From Thiobacillus sp. (GTDB taxonomy: Bacteria; Pseudomonadota; Gammaproteobacteria; Burkholderiales; Thiobacillaceae): a stretch of DNA of 64,000 nt. Location: positions 80,105 through 144,104 of the forward strand of contig JAUYCF010000041.1 in NCBI GenBank assembly GCA_030692355.1, read 5' to 3'. Below, one piece after another: positions 27,831-36,598 of the stretch; position 1 is the stretch's first letter; each line of letters starts with the position of its first letter. The notes under the pieces are model-generated. The model did not search any database and had not been told where the DNA came from. It saw only the letters and a program-made list of their open reading frames with translations. Both the position numbers and the translations under genes were made by a program.

Positions 27831-27886
27831 GTAGGGTGCACTCCGTGCACCGGTTGACGCCAGAAGGTGCACGGAGTGCACCCTAC
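27831..27886. repeat. Long perfect hairpin, copy 1 of a two-copy palindromic element
   Basis: Perfect 21-bp arms (27831-27851 and 27866-27886; GTAGGGTGCACTCCGTGCACC and its reverse complement) flank a 14-base loop. The same arms recur at 60726-60778, with shared flanks CGAGATGC on the left and GCGCTACAAAT on the right. No coding sequence; it may act as a transcript end for lipB or the convergent thioredoxin gene. Confidence 0.8.
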
Positions 27887-27946
27887 GCGCTACAAATCGC
27901 CCAATGGAAAATCTAGGTTCATCTGGTCTTCCCCGACCCCTGACCC

Positions 27947-28495
27947 CTACTTCCCCAGCAGTTCGCGAATCGCCTTGATAATTTCCGGGTGATCGAATTC
28001 GCGCCCGCCGATGGCGCTGGCGACGATGCGCCCCTGTTTGTCGACCAGGAAGGTGGTCGGCAGCCCCGCCACTTTCCACGCCTGCATGGTGCGGCTGCGG
28101 GTGTCGAGCAGGATGGGGAAGGTCAGCGCGGTGTCGAGCTGGCCGGTGAAGGTCTCGATGGTGTCGGAATCCTCGCCGACATCGACCGCCAGCACGGTGA
28201 AAGCTTCACCCTTGAGTGACTGCGACAGGCGCTCCATCGAAGGCATTTCGCGGCGGCACGGTGGACACCAGGTTGCCCAGAAATTGATCAGCACCACACG
28301 GCCCTTGAGTTGGGCGAGATTGTGCGTCTGGCCGTCGAGATCCTTCAGCTTCAAGGCCGGCGCTGGCTTGGGCGCCTGTTTCGTCAGGCTGTGGGACATG
28401 GGCGGCAGGTCGGCCGCAATGGCGCTCGCCACCGGCACGCCCGGCAAACAAAGCACGGCAAACGCCATGCCCGCCAATCGATTACGCATTTTCAT
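27947..28495 (-). CDS. TlpA/ResA-like thiol-disulfide oxidoreductase
   Basis: Periplasmic thioredoxin-like protein, 182 residues, with a signal peptide (ASAIA-A) and the redox motif WATWCPPC (Cys77/Cys80); the cis-Pro lies in GLPTTFLVD. Such proteins reduce apocytochrome c or other periplasmic disulfides. ATG 28495 is chosen over a GTG two codons upstream. It overlaps the preceding secreted-protein gene by 14 bases, so the two are co-translated. Confidence 0.87.
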   Translation of the reverse strand: MKMRNRLAGMAFAVLCLPGVPVASAIAADLPPMSHSLTKQAPKPAPALKLKDLDGQTHNLAQLKGRVVLINFWATWCPPCRREMPSMERLSQSLKGEAFTVLAVDVGEDSDTIETFTGQLDTALTFPILLDTRSRTMQAWKVAGLPTTFLVDKQGRIVASAIGGREFDHPEIIKAIRELLGK

Positions 28496-29042
28496 CGGCA
28501 CACCTCACCTGTTCGAGTTTTCCTGAATGTTGTTTGCCATCGGCGCGCCAGACGAAGCGCAGCGTGAACGCGCCGCCGCGCGGCACGCTGTAGCTCGTCA
28601 TGCCCTGGTTCCAGTCGCCCGGCGCAAAGGTTTGCGTGGCGGGGAACTGCGCCCAGGTGAAGGCGATGCGCGCGGCTTCGGCAACGCCAAGCTGCTTCCA
28701 GAGGCGCTCCCACTGGGTTTTGCTGCGGATGGTGCGCGGCGGCTGCCCGGCTTGTTCATAGCGCCAGTCGGCCAGCTGGTGCCGGATCGGCGCGCCGCCG
28801 ACATTGCGCACCACCGTCATGAAGACGCACTCGGCGGCGTAGCGTTCCGCTGCTTCGGGCGAAAATCCGCGCGCCTGATAAAAGCCGCGTGCCTGGTTCG
28901 GGCTGATCTGGGTCAGGCGCACCTGAATGCCGGCGGTTTCAGTTTGCCAGGTGGCGAGCCCGGTGTCCGCGTCGACGCTTTGTTCGGCGGCGAGGGCGGC
29001 AAGCGGCCATGCTGCGAGAAGGGCCAGGGTCAGCAGTCGCAT
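28482..29042 (-). CDS. Conserved secreted protein of unknown function
   Basis: A 186-residue protein with a clear signal peptide (LAALA-A) and a conserved-looking region ARGFSPEAAERYAAECVFMTVVRN, followed by a beta-rich half with two Trp-rich stretches. I recognise it only as a conserved hypothetical often found with TlpA-like thioredoxins. Only one Cys lies before ECVF and one near the C-terminus (EQVRCADENA), so a disulfide substrate of the neighbouring thioredoxin is conceivable. It is the upstream partner in a two-gene unit divergent from lipA. Confidence 0.7.
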   Translation of the reverse strand: MRLLTLALLAAWPLAALAAEQSVDADTGLATWQTETAGIQVRLTQISPNQARGFYQARGFSPEAAERYAAECVFMTVVRNVGGAPIRHQLADWRYEQAGQPPRTIRSKTQWERLWKQLGVAEAARIAFTWAQFPATQTFAPGDWNQGMTSYSVPRGGAFTLRFVWRADGKQHSGKLEQVRCADENA

Positions 29043-29092
29043 AGGCTAAAATCCGCAGAGTTGAAATTCAAAAAAGTTGTTCCGGGCACATT

Positions 29093-30019
29093 ATGGCAGA
29101 CCCCATCCAGCACAAAGGCGCGGCGAAGACCGCACGCATCCCGATCAAGATCGTGCCGCAACCCAGAATGAGGTTGCCGTCGTGGATTCGCGCCAAATCG
29201 TCCAATGTGCCCAACGTCGGACGCCTGAAGGATATCCTGCGCGAGGCCAGGCTGCACACCGTGTGCGAGGAAGCCTCGTGCCCCAATCTGGGCGAATGCT
29301 TCGGCCACGGCATCGCCACCTTCATGATCCTCGGCGACCTTTGCACGCGGCGCTGCCCATTCTGCGACGTCGGCCACGGCACCCCGCTGCCGCCGGATTC
29401 GGACGAGCCGCGCCATCTGGCCGAGACGATTGCCCTGATGGCGCTGAAATACGTGGTGATCACCAGCGTCGACCGCGACGACCTGCGCGATGGCGGCGCC
29501 GGGCATTTCGCACAGTGCATCGCGGCGGTGCGCGCAGCCTCGCCCGCCACCCGTATCGAAATCCTCACCCCGGATTTTCGCGGCCGGCTCGACAAGGCGC
29601 TCGAAATCCTCGCCGCCGCCCCGCCCGACGTGATGAACCACAACCTCGAAACCGTGCCGCGCCTGTACAAGGCCACGCGCCCGGGGGCTGATTACATGCA
29701 CTCGCTGAAGCTGCTGCAGGATTTCAAGGCGCGTCACCCCGACCTTCCCACCAAGTCCGGCCTGATGCTGGGCCTCGGCGAGGAAGACGACGAAATCCTG
29801 CAGGTCATGCGCGACCTGCGCGCACACGACGTCGACATGCTCACCCTCGGCCAGTACCTGCAGCCCTCGCAGCATCACCTGCCGGTGCTGCGCTTCGTCC
29901 CCCCCGAACGCTTCGCCCAGTTCGAGCAGGAAGCGCTGGCGATGGGCTTCAGGCACGCCGCCTGCGGCCCCATGGTGCGTTCGAGCTACCACGCCGACCA
30001 GCAGGCCGCCGGCATCTGA
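29093..30019 (+). CDS. lipA: Lipoyl synthase
   Basis: Radical-SAM enzyme that inserts two sulfurs into protein-bound octanoate; 308 residues. The auxiliary cluster motif [12 protein letters not shown] and the SAM cluster motif CTRRCPFC are both intact, as is the C-terminal RSSYHAD serine ligand. Start ATG 29093. It completes the lipoylation pair with lipB, although two periplasmic genes on the other strand separate them. Confidence 0.97.
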   Translation: MADPIQHKGAAKTARIPIKIVPQPRMRLPSWIRAKSSNVPNVGRLKDILREARLHTVCEEASCPNLGECFGHGIATFMILGDLCTRRCPFCDVGHGTPLPPDSDEPRHLAETIALMALKYVVITSVDRDDLRDGGAGHFAQCIAAVRAASPATRIEILTPDFRGRLDKALEILAAAPPDVMNHNLETVPRLYKATRPGADYMHSLKLLQDFKARHPDLPTKSGLMLGLGEEDDEILQVMRDLRAHDVDMLTLGQYLQPSQHHLPVLRFVPPERFAQFEQEALAMGFRHAACGPMVRSSYHADQQAAGI

Positions 30020-30035
30020 TTGCACCGCGTCATCT

Positions 30036-30137
30036 GGAGCGGTTTCAGCCGCGATCGAGGTTTGCTATCGGGGTTCAAACCCCTCCCGCAAATGACGCAA
30101 GCGAAGGAGAATTTGTGGGAGCGGCTTCAGCCGCGAT
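30036..30137. repeat. REP-type palindromic pair downstream of lipA
   Basis: Two GGAGCGGYTTCAGCCGCGAT units (from about 30036 and 30118) flank a CTATCGGGG/CCCCTCCC unit. This family recurs at 31440-31580, 49655-49757 and the 58.2 kb array. No gene is seen in 30020-30200. Confidence 0.8.
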
Positions 30138-30200
30138 TTCGCGCCCCCGCAAATACCACCGCATGGCGACGAGCACCCAGAGGGCATCAAGACGCCGCTT

Positions 30201-30986
30201 CTACATTAGAAGGCGGCGACGCGTCAGCGCCAGCGCGACGCCGTAGCCGATGCTGCCGTAAACCAGCAGCGCGGCGACATGCAGGGGAATATCGCCGGGC
30301 ACGTTGCCGATCACCAGCGGCCGCGCCAGGTCGATGGCGTGGGTGAGCGGCAGCCAGGCCGACACGGCCTGCACCGGCAGCGGCAACTGCGACACCGGGA
30401 AGAACACGCCGCACAACAGCACCATCGGCGTGATCACCAGGGTGAAGTAGTAGAGGAAGAAATCGTAGCTCGGCGACACCGCGTTCATCACCAGCCCGAG
30501 GCCGCCAAAGCAGAAGCCGACCAGCGCCACCACCGGGATGATCCACAGCGTCATCCAGAAATTGCCGTACAGCCCCAGCCCCCAGATCACCGCCAGGATC
30601 GCCAGCCCGGACAGCAGGCTCTTCGCTACTGCCCAGGTCAGTTCGCCCAGCATCACGTCGTCGAGCGTCAGCGGCGCGTTCATGATGGCGTCCCAGGTGC
30701 GCTGCACGTGCATGCGCGAAAAGCTCGAATACAGCACCTCGAAAGTCGCCGCGTTCATCGTGCTGTAGGCCACGGTGCCGGCGGCGAGGAAGGTGATGTA
30801 AGGCATACCGGCCACGTCCGGCATCAGGCTGCCCAGGCCGTAGCCCAGGCCCAGCATGTACAGCATCGGGTCGGCCAGATTGCCGAGAATGGACGGGATG
30901 GCGAGTTTCTTCCACACCAGGTAGTTGCGGTGCCATACCGGAATGAAGCGCCAGGACAGACGGGGGAGTCGCAGGTTGGAATGCAT
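30201..30986 (-). CDS. ABC-2 type exporter permease (NodJ-like)
   Basis: Inner-membrane permease of 261 residues with six predicted helices, matching the NodJ/ABC-2 group that exports lipo-oligosaccharides, polysaccharides or drugs (LAAGTVAYSTMNAATFE; NAPLTLDDVMLGE; CGVFFPVSQLP). Its ATPase partner is most likely the NodI-like gene at 31953-32858 on the same strand. The two are usually adjacent but here are separated by about 970 bases holding an orphan hicB and repeats. Confidence 0.87.
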   Translation of the reverse strand: MHSNLRLPRLSWRFIPVWHRNYLVWKKLAIPSILGNLADPMLYMLGLGYGLGSLMPDVAGMPYITFLAAGTVAYSTMNAATFEVLYSSFSRMHVQRTWDAIMNAPLTLDDVMLGELTWAVAKSLLSGLAILAVIWGLGLYGNFWMTLWIIPVVALVGFCFGGLGLVMNAVSPSYDFFLYYFTLVITPMVLLCGVFFPVSQLPLPVQAVSAWLPLTHAIDLARPLVIGNVPGDIPLHVAALLVYGSIGYGVALALTRRRLLM

Positions 30987-31036
30987 ATCAGGAATTCGTC
31001 AAGGCGTGAGGCGTGACCGTTTCGGGCAACGCCACG

Positions 31037-31360
31037 TTAAGAGGCCAGTTTTGCGCTGGCGAGACGGTTCAGGCTGACGCCCTGCTCGGCCGCCTGCAGG
31101 GCCAGGTTGCGATGGACTTCAGGCGGAATGCGGACGCGAAATTCGCCGCTGTAGCGCCTTTCGGCAAATGGTGCCGGCACGGATTCGCCGGCGGCGGTCA
31201 TGTCCTCGAGCGCGTCGGCCACCCGTTGCCGAATGCCTTTCAAGGCGCCTTCCGGCGTATCCGACAGCCACGACAGCGAAGGGAATTCGACGCACAGGCC
31301 GACGTGTTCGCCGTCTTCGGGCGACCAGGTCAGGCGGTAGGTGTAGTGATCAACGCTCAT
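31037..31360 (-). CDS. HicB-family antitoxin without a visible HicA
   Basis: A 107-residue HicB-like protein: a partial RNase-H-fold N-terminal domain (LTWSPEDGEHVGLCVEFPSLS) and a C-terminal ribbon-helix-helix DNA-binding part (FRVRIPPEVHRNLALQAAEQG). No HicA toxin (about 60-80 residues with a catalytic His) is found on either side; upstream lies repeat-rich non-coding DNA and downstream the ABC permease. It may be an orphan regulator. Confidence 0.8.
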   Translation of the reverse strand: MSVDHYTYRLTWSPEDGEHVGLCVEFPSLSWLSDTPEGALKGIRQRVADALEDMTAAGESVPAPFAERRYSGEFRVRIPPEVHRNLALQAAEQGVSLNRLASAKLAS

Positions 31361-31952
31361 GACGTGTGCCTCTGGCTTTTGGTTATGTCGCTGTTGAATG
31401 TCGATGTCATATCCGCCTCGAAGCTCTACTGTGGGAGATTCTATGTCTCCTGCAAGCGGTTCCAGCCGCGATCGGTAGGCTATCGGGGCTGAAGCCCCTC
31501 CTACAAAAACCCTGCGACCTCACTAAAGCCAGACTGCCGCTGTACCTGTGGGAGGGGCTTTAGCCCCGATGCGGGCGGTAGCCCGCAAAGTTGGCGCGGC
31601 GAAGTCCTGGCACGCATTGTCCTTGCGCCTTGCGGCGCATTGCGGCTGAAACCGCTCCCAGTGCCACTTGAATCTTGCCGGGGCCCTGGTGGGTGGGCTT
31701 GTTCCTTGTGGGGGCTCCCACAAGCCACTTGAATCTTGCCGGGGACCTGTGGGAGGGGCGCCCTCGCCCCGAATGTCACGCTGTCTCAACCGTCACCCCG
31801 TCGGCCCGGGCGGGCGTGGTTGTTGCCGATTCATCGGCTTTACAACCACGGCCCCCCCCCCTTGCGGGGGCTCCCACAAGCCATTTGAATCTTGCCGGGG
31901 GCTGTTGGAGCGGTCAATGGTATCAATACTGGAACCACACTGGTGGTTTCGC
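31361..31952. repeat. Repeat-rich non-coding region between hicB and the ABC ATPase
   Basis: This 592-bp stretch holds no credible gene. It contains REP units (31445-31580), including an inverted copy of the spacer found in the 58 kb array (ACCTGTGGGAGGGGCTTTAG side). Three copies of GCCACTTGAATCTTGCCGGGG-like sequence (31663-31683, 31724-31744, 31880-31900) are attached to GGGGGCTCCCACAAG palindromes. A run of ten C lies at 31852-31861. It separates two exporter genes that normally adjoin. Confidence 0.8.
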
Positions 31953-32858
31953 TCAATCCCGCAAATCCCGCCCGGTCAGTTTAAGAAACACATCTTCCAG
32001 ATTCGACGGCCGGTGCAGGTAGCGCAGCGCGGGTGCCTGTTTCAGGGCGCCAATCACGCGCTCGGCGTTGTCGGTATAGCAGAACAGGGTTTCGCCGACG
32101 GTCTCGAAACGCTGGCAGACCTGGCTGGCGTGATCGCGCATCCAGCCATCCAGGCCCTCGCCGTAGACTTCGACCACGGCCGGTTCGATGTGCGATTCGA
32201 TCAGTTCGCGCGGCGCGCCTTCGGCCACCTTGCGGCCGTGGTCGAGGATGGCCAGGCGGTCGGTGAGGCGCTCGGCTTCTTCCATGAAATGCGTGGTCAG
32301 CACGATGGTCTTGCCGTCCGCGATCAGCCGCCGCAGGCCCTGCCAGATGAGGTGGCGCGCCTGCGGATCGAGTCCGGTGGTGGGCTCGTCGAGAAACAGA
32401 ATATCCGGGTCGTGCACCAGCGCGCGCGCCAGCGTCAGGCGCCGCTTCATGCCGCCCGACAGTTGCGCGATCTGCGCGTCGGCCTTGCTGGCCAGTCCGG
32501 CAAATTCCAGCAGTTCGGGCACGCGCGCGGCGACGGCGGCTTTACTCATTTCGAAATAGCGGCCGTAGGCGAGCAGGTTTTCGCGCACCGAAAAATCCGG
32601 GTCGAGGTTGTCCATCTGCGGCACCACGCCGACTTTCATCCGCGCCTCGCGCGCATGCTGCGGCACCGCAATGCCCGCCAGTTCGATGCTGCCGGCATCG
32701 GGTTCGATCAGGCCCAGCAGCAGGCGCAGCGTGGTGGTCTTGCCGGCGCCGTTGGGGCCCAAAAGGCCGAAGCATTCGCCGCGCCGGACGTTCAGGTCAA
32801 GGCCGCGCACCACCTCGGTGTCGCCGTAGCGCTTGGTGAGGCCACGCACCTTCAGCAC
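31953..32858 (-). CDS. ABC-2 type exporter ATPase (NodI-like)
   Basis: ATPase of 301 residues: Walker A GPNGAGKT, signature [15 protein letters not shown], Walker [14 protein letters not shown] and switch TTHFMEEAE. The C-terminal extension is of the NodI/drug-exporter type. GTG 32858 is chosen because the domain begins immediately ([13 protein letters not shown]) and the codon overlaps the hydrolase gene end by seven bases; the longer open frame is a shadow of that gene. Likely partner of the permease at 30201-30986. Confidence 0.9.
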   Translation of the reverse strand: MLKVRGLTKRYGDTEVVRGLDLNVRRGECFGLLGPNGAGKTTTLRLLLGLIEPDAGSIELAGIAVPQHAREARMKVGVVPQMDNLDPDFSVRENLLAYGRYFEMSKAAVAARVPELLEFAGLASKADAQIAQLSGGMKRRLTLARALVHDPDILFLDEPTTGLDPQARHLIWQGLRRLIADGKTIVLTTHFMEEAERLTDRLAILDHGRKVAEGAPRELIESHIEPAVVEVYGEGLDGWMRDHASQVCQRFETVGETLFCYTDNAERVIGALKQAPALRYLHRPSNLEDVFLKLTGRDLRD

Positions 32859-33481
32859 GGACAGGCCTCCATGAAGGCTTGTTTCAGTTCCTTCAGCTTG
32901 CCGTGGAAGAAATGCCCGGCCCCCGGAATGGTTTTCATGGCAAGCTTTTGCTGTTCGGCCCACAGCCGCATGGCGGCGGGCGGGATGAGCTCGTCGGCGT
33001 CGCCGAAGATCACCACGGTGTCTGCCGGCACCGGGTCGAATTCGTACATGGTGACCGCCGGGGCGACCAGGATCAGCCGCTTGGCGTGCAGTTCCTGGCG
33101 CAGGCGGTGCTGCACGAAGGCGCCGAAGGAAAATCCGGCCAGTGCCCACGGCAGGCCGGGATAGCTGGCCTCGACGAAGCGGGCGACCGCCAGCAGGTCG
33201 TCGGTTTCACCCACGCCGGCATCAAATGCGCCGTCGCTCATGCCGACCCCGCGAAAGTTCGGCCGCACGCTCACCCAGCCGGCCTCGTTGGCCGCCTTGG
33301 CCAGCGTCGTCACCACCTTGTTGTCCAGGCTGCCGCCGTGCAGCGGATGCGGATGGGCCACCAGCAGCAGGCCACGGCGATCGGTCTCGGGGTCGTCGAT
33401 CACGGTTTCCAGCTTGCCCACTGAAACCGGAATGCGCAGCTTGTAGCGTTTGATTCCGGCCGCTTCGCCCGGCCGCTTCAC
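32852..33481 (-). CDS. Alpha/beta hydrolase
   Basis: A 209-residue alpha/beta hydrolase of the dienelactone/serine-esterase type: oxyanion region [16 protein letters not shown], nucleophile elbow GFSFG (Ser), acid in FGDADELI and His in GAGHFFHG. No signal peptide, so it is cytoplasmic with unknown substrate. GTG 33481 overlaps the ferredoxin stop (GTGA). It lies in the chain mazG-like, ferredoxin, hydrolase, ABC ATPase. Confidence 0.82.
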   Translation of the reverse strand: MKRPGEAAGIKRYKLRIPVSVGKLETVIDDPETDRRGLLLVAHPHPLHGGSLDNKVVTTLAKAANEAGWVSVRPNFRGVGMSDGAFDAGVGETDDLLAVARFVEASYPGLPWALAGFSFGAFVQHRLRQELHAKRLILVAPAVTMYEFDPVPADTVVIFGDADELIPPAAMRLWAEQQKLAMKTIPGAGHFFHGKLKELKQAFMEACPC

Positions 33482-33795
33482 TTCAGTTGCAGACGCTCGA
33501 CGATACGCCCCTCTTTGAGGTGAACCTCGAAGATTTCGTCGATGTCGGCCTCGTCCACATAGGTGTACCAGACGCCTTCCGGATACACCACCAGCAGCGG
33601 GCCTTCTTCGCAGCGGTCGAGGCAGCCGGCGCTGTTGACGCGGCATTTGCCCTCGCCGTTGAGGTCGGCCTGCTTGACCTTCCTCTTCAGGTAGTCGCGC
33701 ATGTGCTGGCCGCCCGAGGCGCCGCAGCATTTGGCGCCGTCCTCGCGCAGGTTGGTGCAGAAAAAGACGTGGTGCTTGTAATACAGGTCAGTCAT
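33478..33795 (-). CDS. Thioredoxin-fold [2Fe-2S] ferredoxin
   Basis: A 105-residue protein of the shethna/NuoE-like thioredoxin-fold ferredoxins: Cys13 (FFCTNLR), Cys23/24, and the C-terminal pair in GKCRVNSAGCLDRC (51, 58, 62), enough ligands for one [2Fe-2S] cluster. It is a cytoplasmic electron carrier of unknown partner. ATG 33795 overlaps the MazG-like stop by four bases. Confidence 0.87.
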   Translation of the reverse strand: MTDLYYKHHVFFCTNLREDGAKCCGASGGQHMRDYLKRKVKQADLNGEGKCRVNSAGCLDRCEEGPLLVVYPEGVWYTYVDEADIDEIFEVHLKEGRIVERLQLK

Positions 33796-34160
33796 TTCTC
33801 GAATTCCGAATATTTGAGGGCATTGCCGTGCGATTTTTCGACCGGGTATTTTCGCGCATTGAGCGCCAGCTTGTCGGCGGCGGCATCGAGCAGGTCGATG
33901 TCCAGCACATCGGCCAGCCGGGTCAGGTAGATCAGCACGTCGGCGATTTCCTGGCGCACCGCCTCGTGCTGCCCGGCGTTCAGGTGCTGGCTTTGCTCCG
34001 GGGTCAGCCACTGGAAGGGTTCCAGCAGTTCCGCCGCTTCAACGGCGAGCGCCATGACCAGGTTCTTGGGCGTATGGTAGCTTTCCCATGCGCGCGCGCG
34101 GGCGAATTCGCGGATGCGCAGACGCAGGGTGTCGAGGCTGTCGATTTCGTGAGGGTTCAT
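33792..34160 (-). CDS. MazG-like nucleotide pyrophosphohydrolase
   Basis: All-alpha NTP pyrophosphatase of 122 residues with the metal-binding EXXE...EXXD pattern (VEAAELLEPFQW; EIADVLIYL). Small MazG relatives hydrolyse dCTP or other non-canonical NTPs. ATG 34160 heads the minus-strand operon running to the ABC ATPase and is divergent from the XrtA locus. Confidence 0.87.
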   Translation of the reverse strand: MNPHEIDSLDTLRLRIREFARARAWESYHTPKNLVMALAVEAAELLEPFQWLTPEQSQHLNAGQHEAVRQEIADVLIYLTRLADVLDIDLLDAAADKLALNARKYPVEKSHGNALKYSEFEK

Positions 34161-34385
34161 GGGGCGGCATGATACCGCGACGGGCGGCGGGCTTACGACA
34201 CCCGTGTCGGGTTGCCGACATCCTGGCCGGCGCACGGCCCTTGCTTAACAAGCCGGCGGGAGCGTCTATAGTCTGGCCTGAGGCTTGCTTATGGTCTCTC
34301 TGTATAGTCTCTGGCGATGTAACCGGATATAACTCGCTCAGGCATAATGCCGGCGGATTAACTGCATATTTAAGGGAGTGTGGAC
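34161..34385 (+). promoter_or_regulatory. Upstream region of the XrtA polysaccharide locus
   Basis: The 225-bp gap must carry the promoter of the long plus-strand locus. Two TATAGTCT boxes (in 34267-34315) could be -10 elements, but without well-spaced -35 partners. A weak sigma-54-like pattern (GCACGGCCCTTGCTT at 34232-34246) lacks the -24 GG. The GGGAG before the ATG at 34386 is a good ribosome binding site. Confidence 0.35.
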
Positions 34386-35009
34386 ATGTTTTCGATCAAC
34401 AAGCATATCGCACGCGCCGGCGTGGTGCTGGCCGTTGCTGCCATGGCGGGCTGCGCCGGCACGCCGACCTATCCGCCCGCGCCCGAACGCACCGGACAGT
34501 TCGACTGGAATTACCTGGTCGGCCCGGGCGACTCGGTCAATGTATTTGTCTGGCGCAATCCCGAGGTGTCCGGCAGCTTCCCGGTGCGCCCCGACGGCAA
34601 GATGACCATGAACCTGATCGAGGACCTGCAGGCCTCCGGCAAGACCCCCACCCAGCTGGCGCGCGACATCGAAAAGGCGCTGGCCAGATACATTCAGGAA
34701 CCCATCGTCACCGTCATCGTCGGCGGCGGCATCGGTCCGTTCGACCAGCAGCTCCGCGTGGTCGGCGAGGCGGCCAAGCCGCAGGCGCTCAACTACCGTG
34801 AAAAAATGAGCCTGATCGACCTGATGATCGCGGTCGGCGGCCTCACCGATTTTGCCGCGGGCAACAAGGCATACATCCTGCGCACCGAAAACGGCAAGCA
34901 GGAACGCCTCGGCGTGCGTCTGGAAGACCTGCTGCGAGGCGGCGACATTTCAGCCAACGTCGACATGCGCCCGGGCGACGTTCTGGTGGTGCCTGAAAGC
35001 CTGTTCTAA
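34386..35009 (+). CDS. XrtA-type polysaccharide export outer-membrane lipoprotein
   Basis: Wza/EpsA-like export protein of the exosortase A locus (TIGR03027 type), 207 residues. Lipobox AAMAGC (Cys23), then the polysaccharide-export domain (NYLVGPGDSVNVFVWRNPE) and one SLBB domain (LRVVGEAAKPQALNYREK). It should form the outer-membrane exit channel with the chain-length protein encoded next. ATG 34386 has a GGGAG site; a GTG two codons upstream is possible. First gene of the locus. Confidence 0.92.
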   Translation: MFSINKHIARAGVVLAVAAMAGCAGTPTYPPAPERTGQFDWNYLVGPGDSVNVFVWRNPEVSGSFPVRPDGKMTMNLIEDLQASGKTPTQLARDIEKALARYIQEPIVTVIVGGGIGPFDQQLRVVGEAAKPQALNYREKMSLIDLMIAVGGLTDFAAGNKAYILRTENGKQERLGVRLEDLLRGGDISANVDMRPGDVLVVPESLF

Positions 35010-35055
35010 AGTATGCCTGTGCCGCCTCCCGCGGCACTTTTGACGGAACGTCTCT

Positions 35056-36588
35056 ATGGATCAAGTGCTGCAGCAAATTCTGGGTTATGCCAAGGCCGCC
35101 TGGCGCCGCCGCTGGTGGGGCGTGGTGGTGGCCTGGCTGGTGTGCATCGTCGGCTGGACCTGGGTGATGACGATCCCCGACCGTTATGCGGCGTCGGCGC
35201 GCGTCTATGTGGATACCCAGACCTTGTTGAAGCCGCTGCTGGCGGGGCTGGCGGCTGAGCCCAATGTGCAGCAGCAGATCCAGATGATGACGCGTCAGCT
35301 GGTCAGCCGGCCGACCCTGGAGAAGGTCGCGCGGATGACCGATCTCGACGTCAAGGCCAAAACGCCCGAGCAGACCGAGGCGATGCTGAACGGTCTGGCG
35401 AGCAGGATTGCCATCGCCGACGCCGGCCGCGAAAACCTCTACACCATCAGCTATCAGGATCCCAATGGCGAGCTGGCGAAGAAAGTGGTGCAGTCGCTGC
35501 TGACCATTTTCGTGGAAACCAGCCTCGGCAAGACGCGTCAGGATATTTCCAGCTCGCAGCGCTTCATCGAGGAACAGCTGCAGCAATACCAGCAGAAGCT
35601 CACCGACGCCGAAACCGCACTCACGGAATTCAAGCGGACGCACATCGGCATGATGCCGGGGCAGGGCGGCGGCTACTACGCCAAGCTGGCCGAAACCACG
35701 GCGCTGCTGCGCCAGGCGCAGCTGGACCAGCAGGAAGCCGTCAACCGCCGCAACCAGCTCAAGCGTCAGCTTACCGATGAAGAACCTGAGCTCACCGCGG
35801 CGGCGATGGCATCGAGCAACAGCGAGATCGACGGCCGCATTCAGGCGCTGGAAAAGCAGATGGACCTGCTGCGCCTGCAATACACCGACCTGCACCCCGA
35901 TATCCAGTCGACCAAGCGCCTGATCGCGAAACTGGAAGAACAGAAGAAAATCGATCTGGCCGGACGCAAGGCCGATCCGGCTGGCGCCCGAATCCAGAAT
36001 CCGGTCTATCAGCAGCTGACCATCGCCATCGCCGAGGCGGATGCCACGGTGTCTTCGCTGGGCGCACGGGTGGCCGAATATCAGCGCCGCTACAGCGATC
36101 TGCGCAATGCGTCCAACATGATTCCGCAGGTGGAGCAGGATTACACCCAGCTGATGCGTGACTACGACGTCTACCGGCAAAACTACGATGCGCTGCTGAA
36201 GCGCCGCGAATCGGTCACCATGTCGGGCGAGGTCGAAAGCAAGACCGACACGGTCGACTTCCGTGTGATCGACCCGCCCTTCGTGCCGAGTCAGCCGGCG
36301 GGGCCGGATCGCCCGCTGCTGCTGTCAATGGTGACGCTGGGCGGACTCGGCGCCGGTATCGCGGTGGCCTTCCTGCTGAGCCAGCTTCGCCGCACCGTGG
36401 CCGACCGCCGCGCCCTGCGCGAGCTGACCGGGTTGCCGCTGCTCGGCGCGGTGTCGCGGGTGGAAACCGACGAGTCCCGCCGCCGCAAGCGCAAGGGCCT
36501 GCTGGCCTATCTGGCGGCATTGGGCAGCCTGATTGCCGCCTATGGCGCCGTGATGATCCTGCAGCTGCTTGTGTCGCGCGCAGGTTAG
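35056..36588 (+). CDS. XrtA-type polysaccharide chain-length determinant (Wzz/Wzc-like)
   Basis: Inner-membrane co-polymerase of 510 residues (TIGR03007 type): an N-terminal helix at about 22-42, a long periplasmic coiled-coil domain, then C-terminal membrane segments (LLLSMVTLGGLGAGIAVAFLL and a last helix near 485-505). The cytoplasmic kinase domain of Wzc is absent and is supplied by the separate kinase gene ten bases downstream. It sets polymer length and couples synthesis to export. Confidence 0.92.
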   Translation: MDQVLQQILGYAKAAWRRRWWGVVVAWLVCIVGWTWVMTIPDRYAASARVYVDTQTLLKPLLAGLAAEPNVQQQIQMMTRQLVSRPTLEKVARMTDLDVKAKTPEQTEAMLNGLASRIAIADAGRENLYTISYQDPNGELAKKVVQSLLTIFVETSLGKTRQDISSSQRFIEEQLQQYQQKLTDAETALTEFKRTHIGMMPGQGGGYYAKLAETTALLRQAQLDQQEAVNRRNQLKRQLTDEEPELTAAAMASSNSEIDGRIQALEKQMDLLRLQYTDLHPDIQSTKRLIAKLEEQKKIDLAGRKADPAGARIQNPVYQQLTIAIAEADATVSSLGARVAEYQRRYSDLRNASNMIPQVEQDYTQLMRDYDVYRQNYDALLKRRESVTMSGEVESKTDTVDFRVIDPPFVPSQPAGPDRPLLLSMVTLGGLGAGIAVAFLLSQLRRTVADRRALRELTGLPLLGAVSRVETDESRRRKRKGLLAYLAALGSLIAAYGAVMILQLLVSRAG

Positions 36589-36598
36589 GAGAAACATC

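Noticed and set aside
31361..31952. A hidden hicA toxin next to hicB
   Set aside because: No short frame with a HicA-like conserved His or basic fold was found on either strand; the region is made of repeats.
31668..33164. Long plus-strand frame through the repeat region and opposite the ABC ATPase
   Set aside because: Its first part translates repeats and the rest is antisense to the NodI-like gene; no domain is recognisable.
34224..34246. Sigma-54 promoter upstream of the XrtA locus
   Set aside because: TTGCTT fits the -12 element, but no GG occurs at the required distance for -24; kept only as a weak note.
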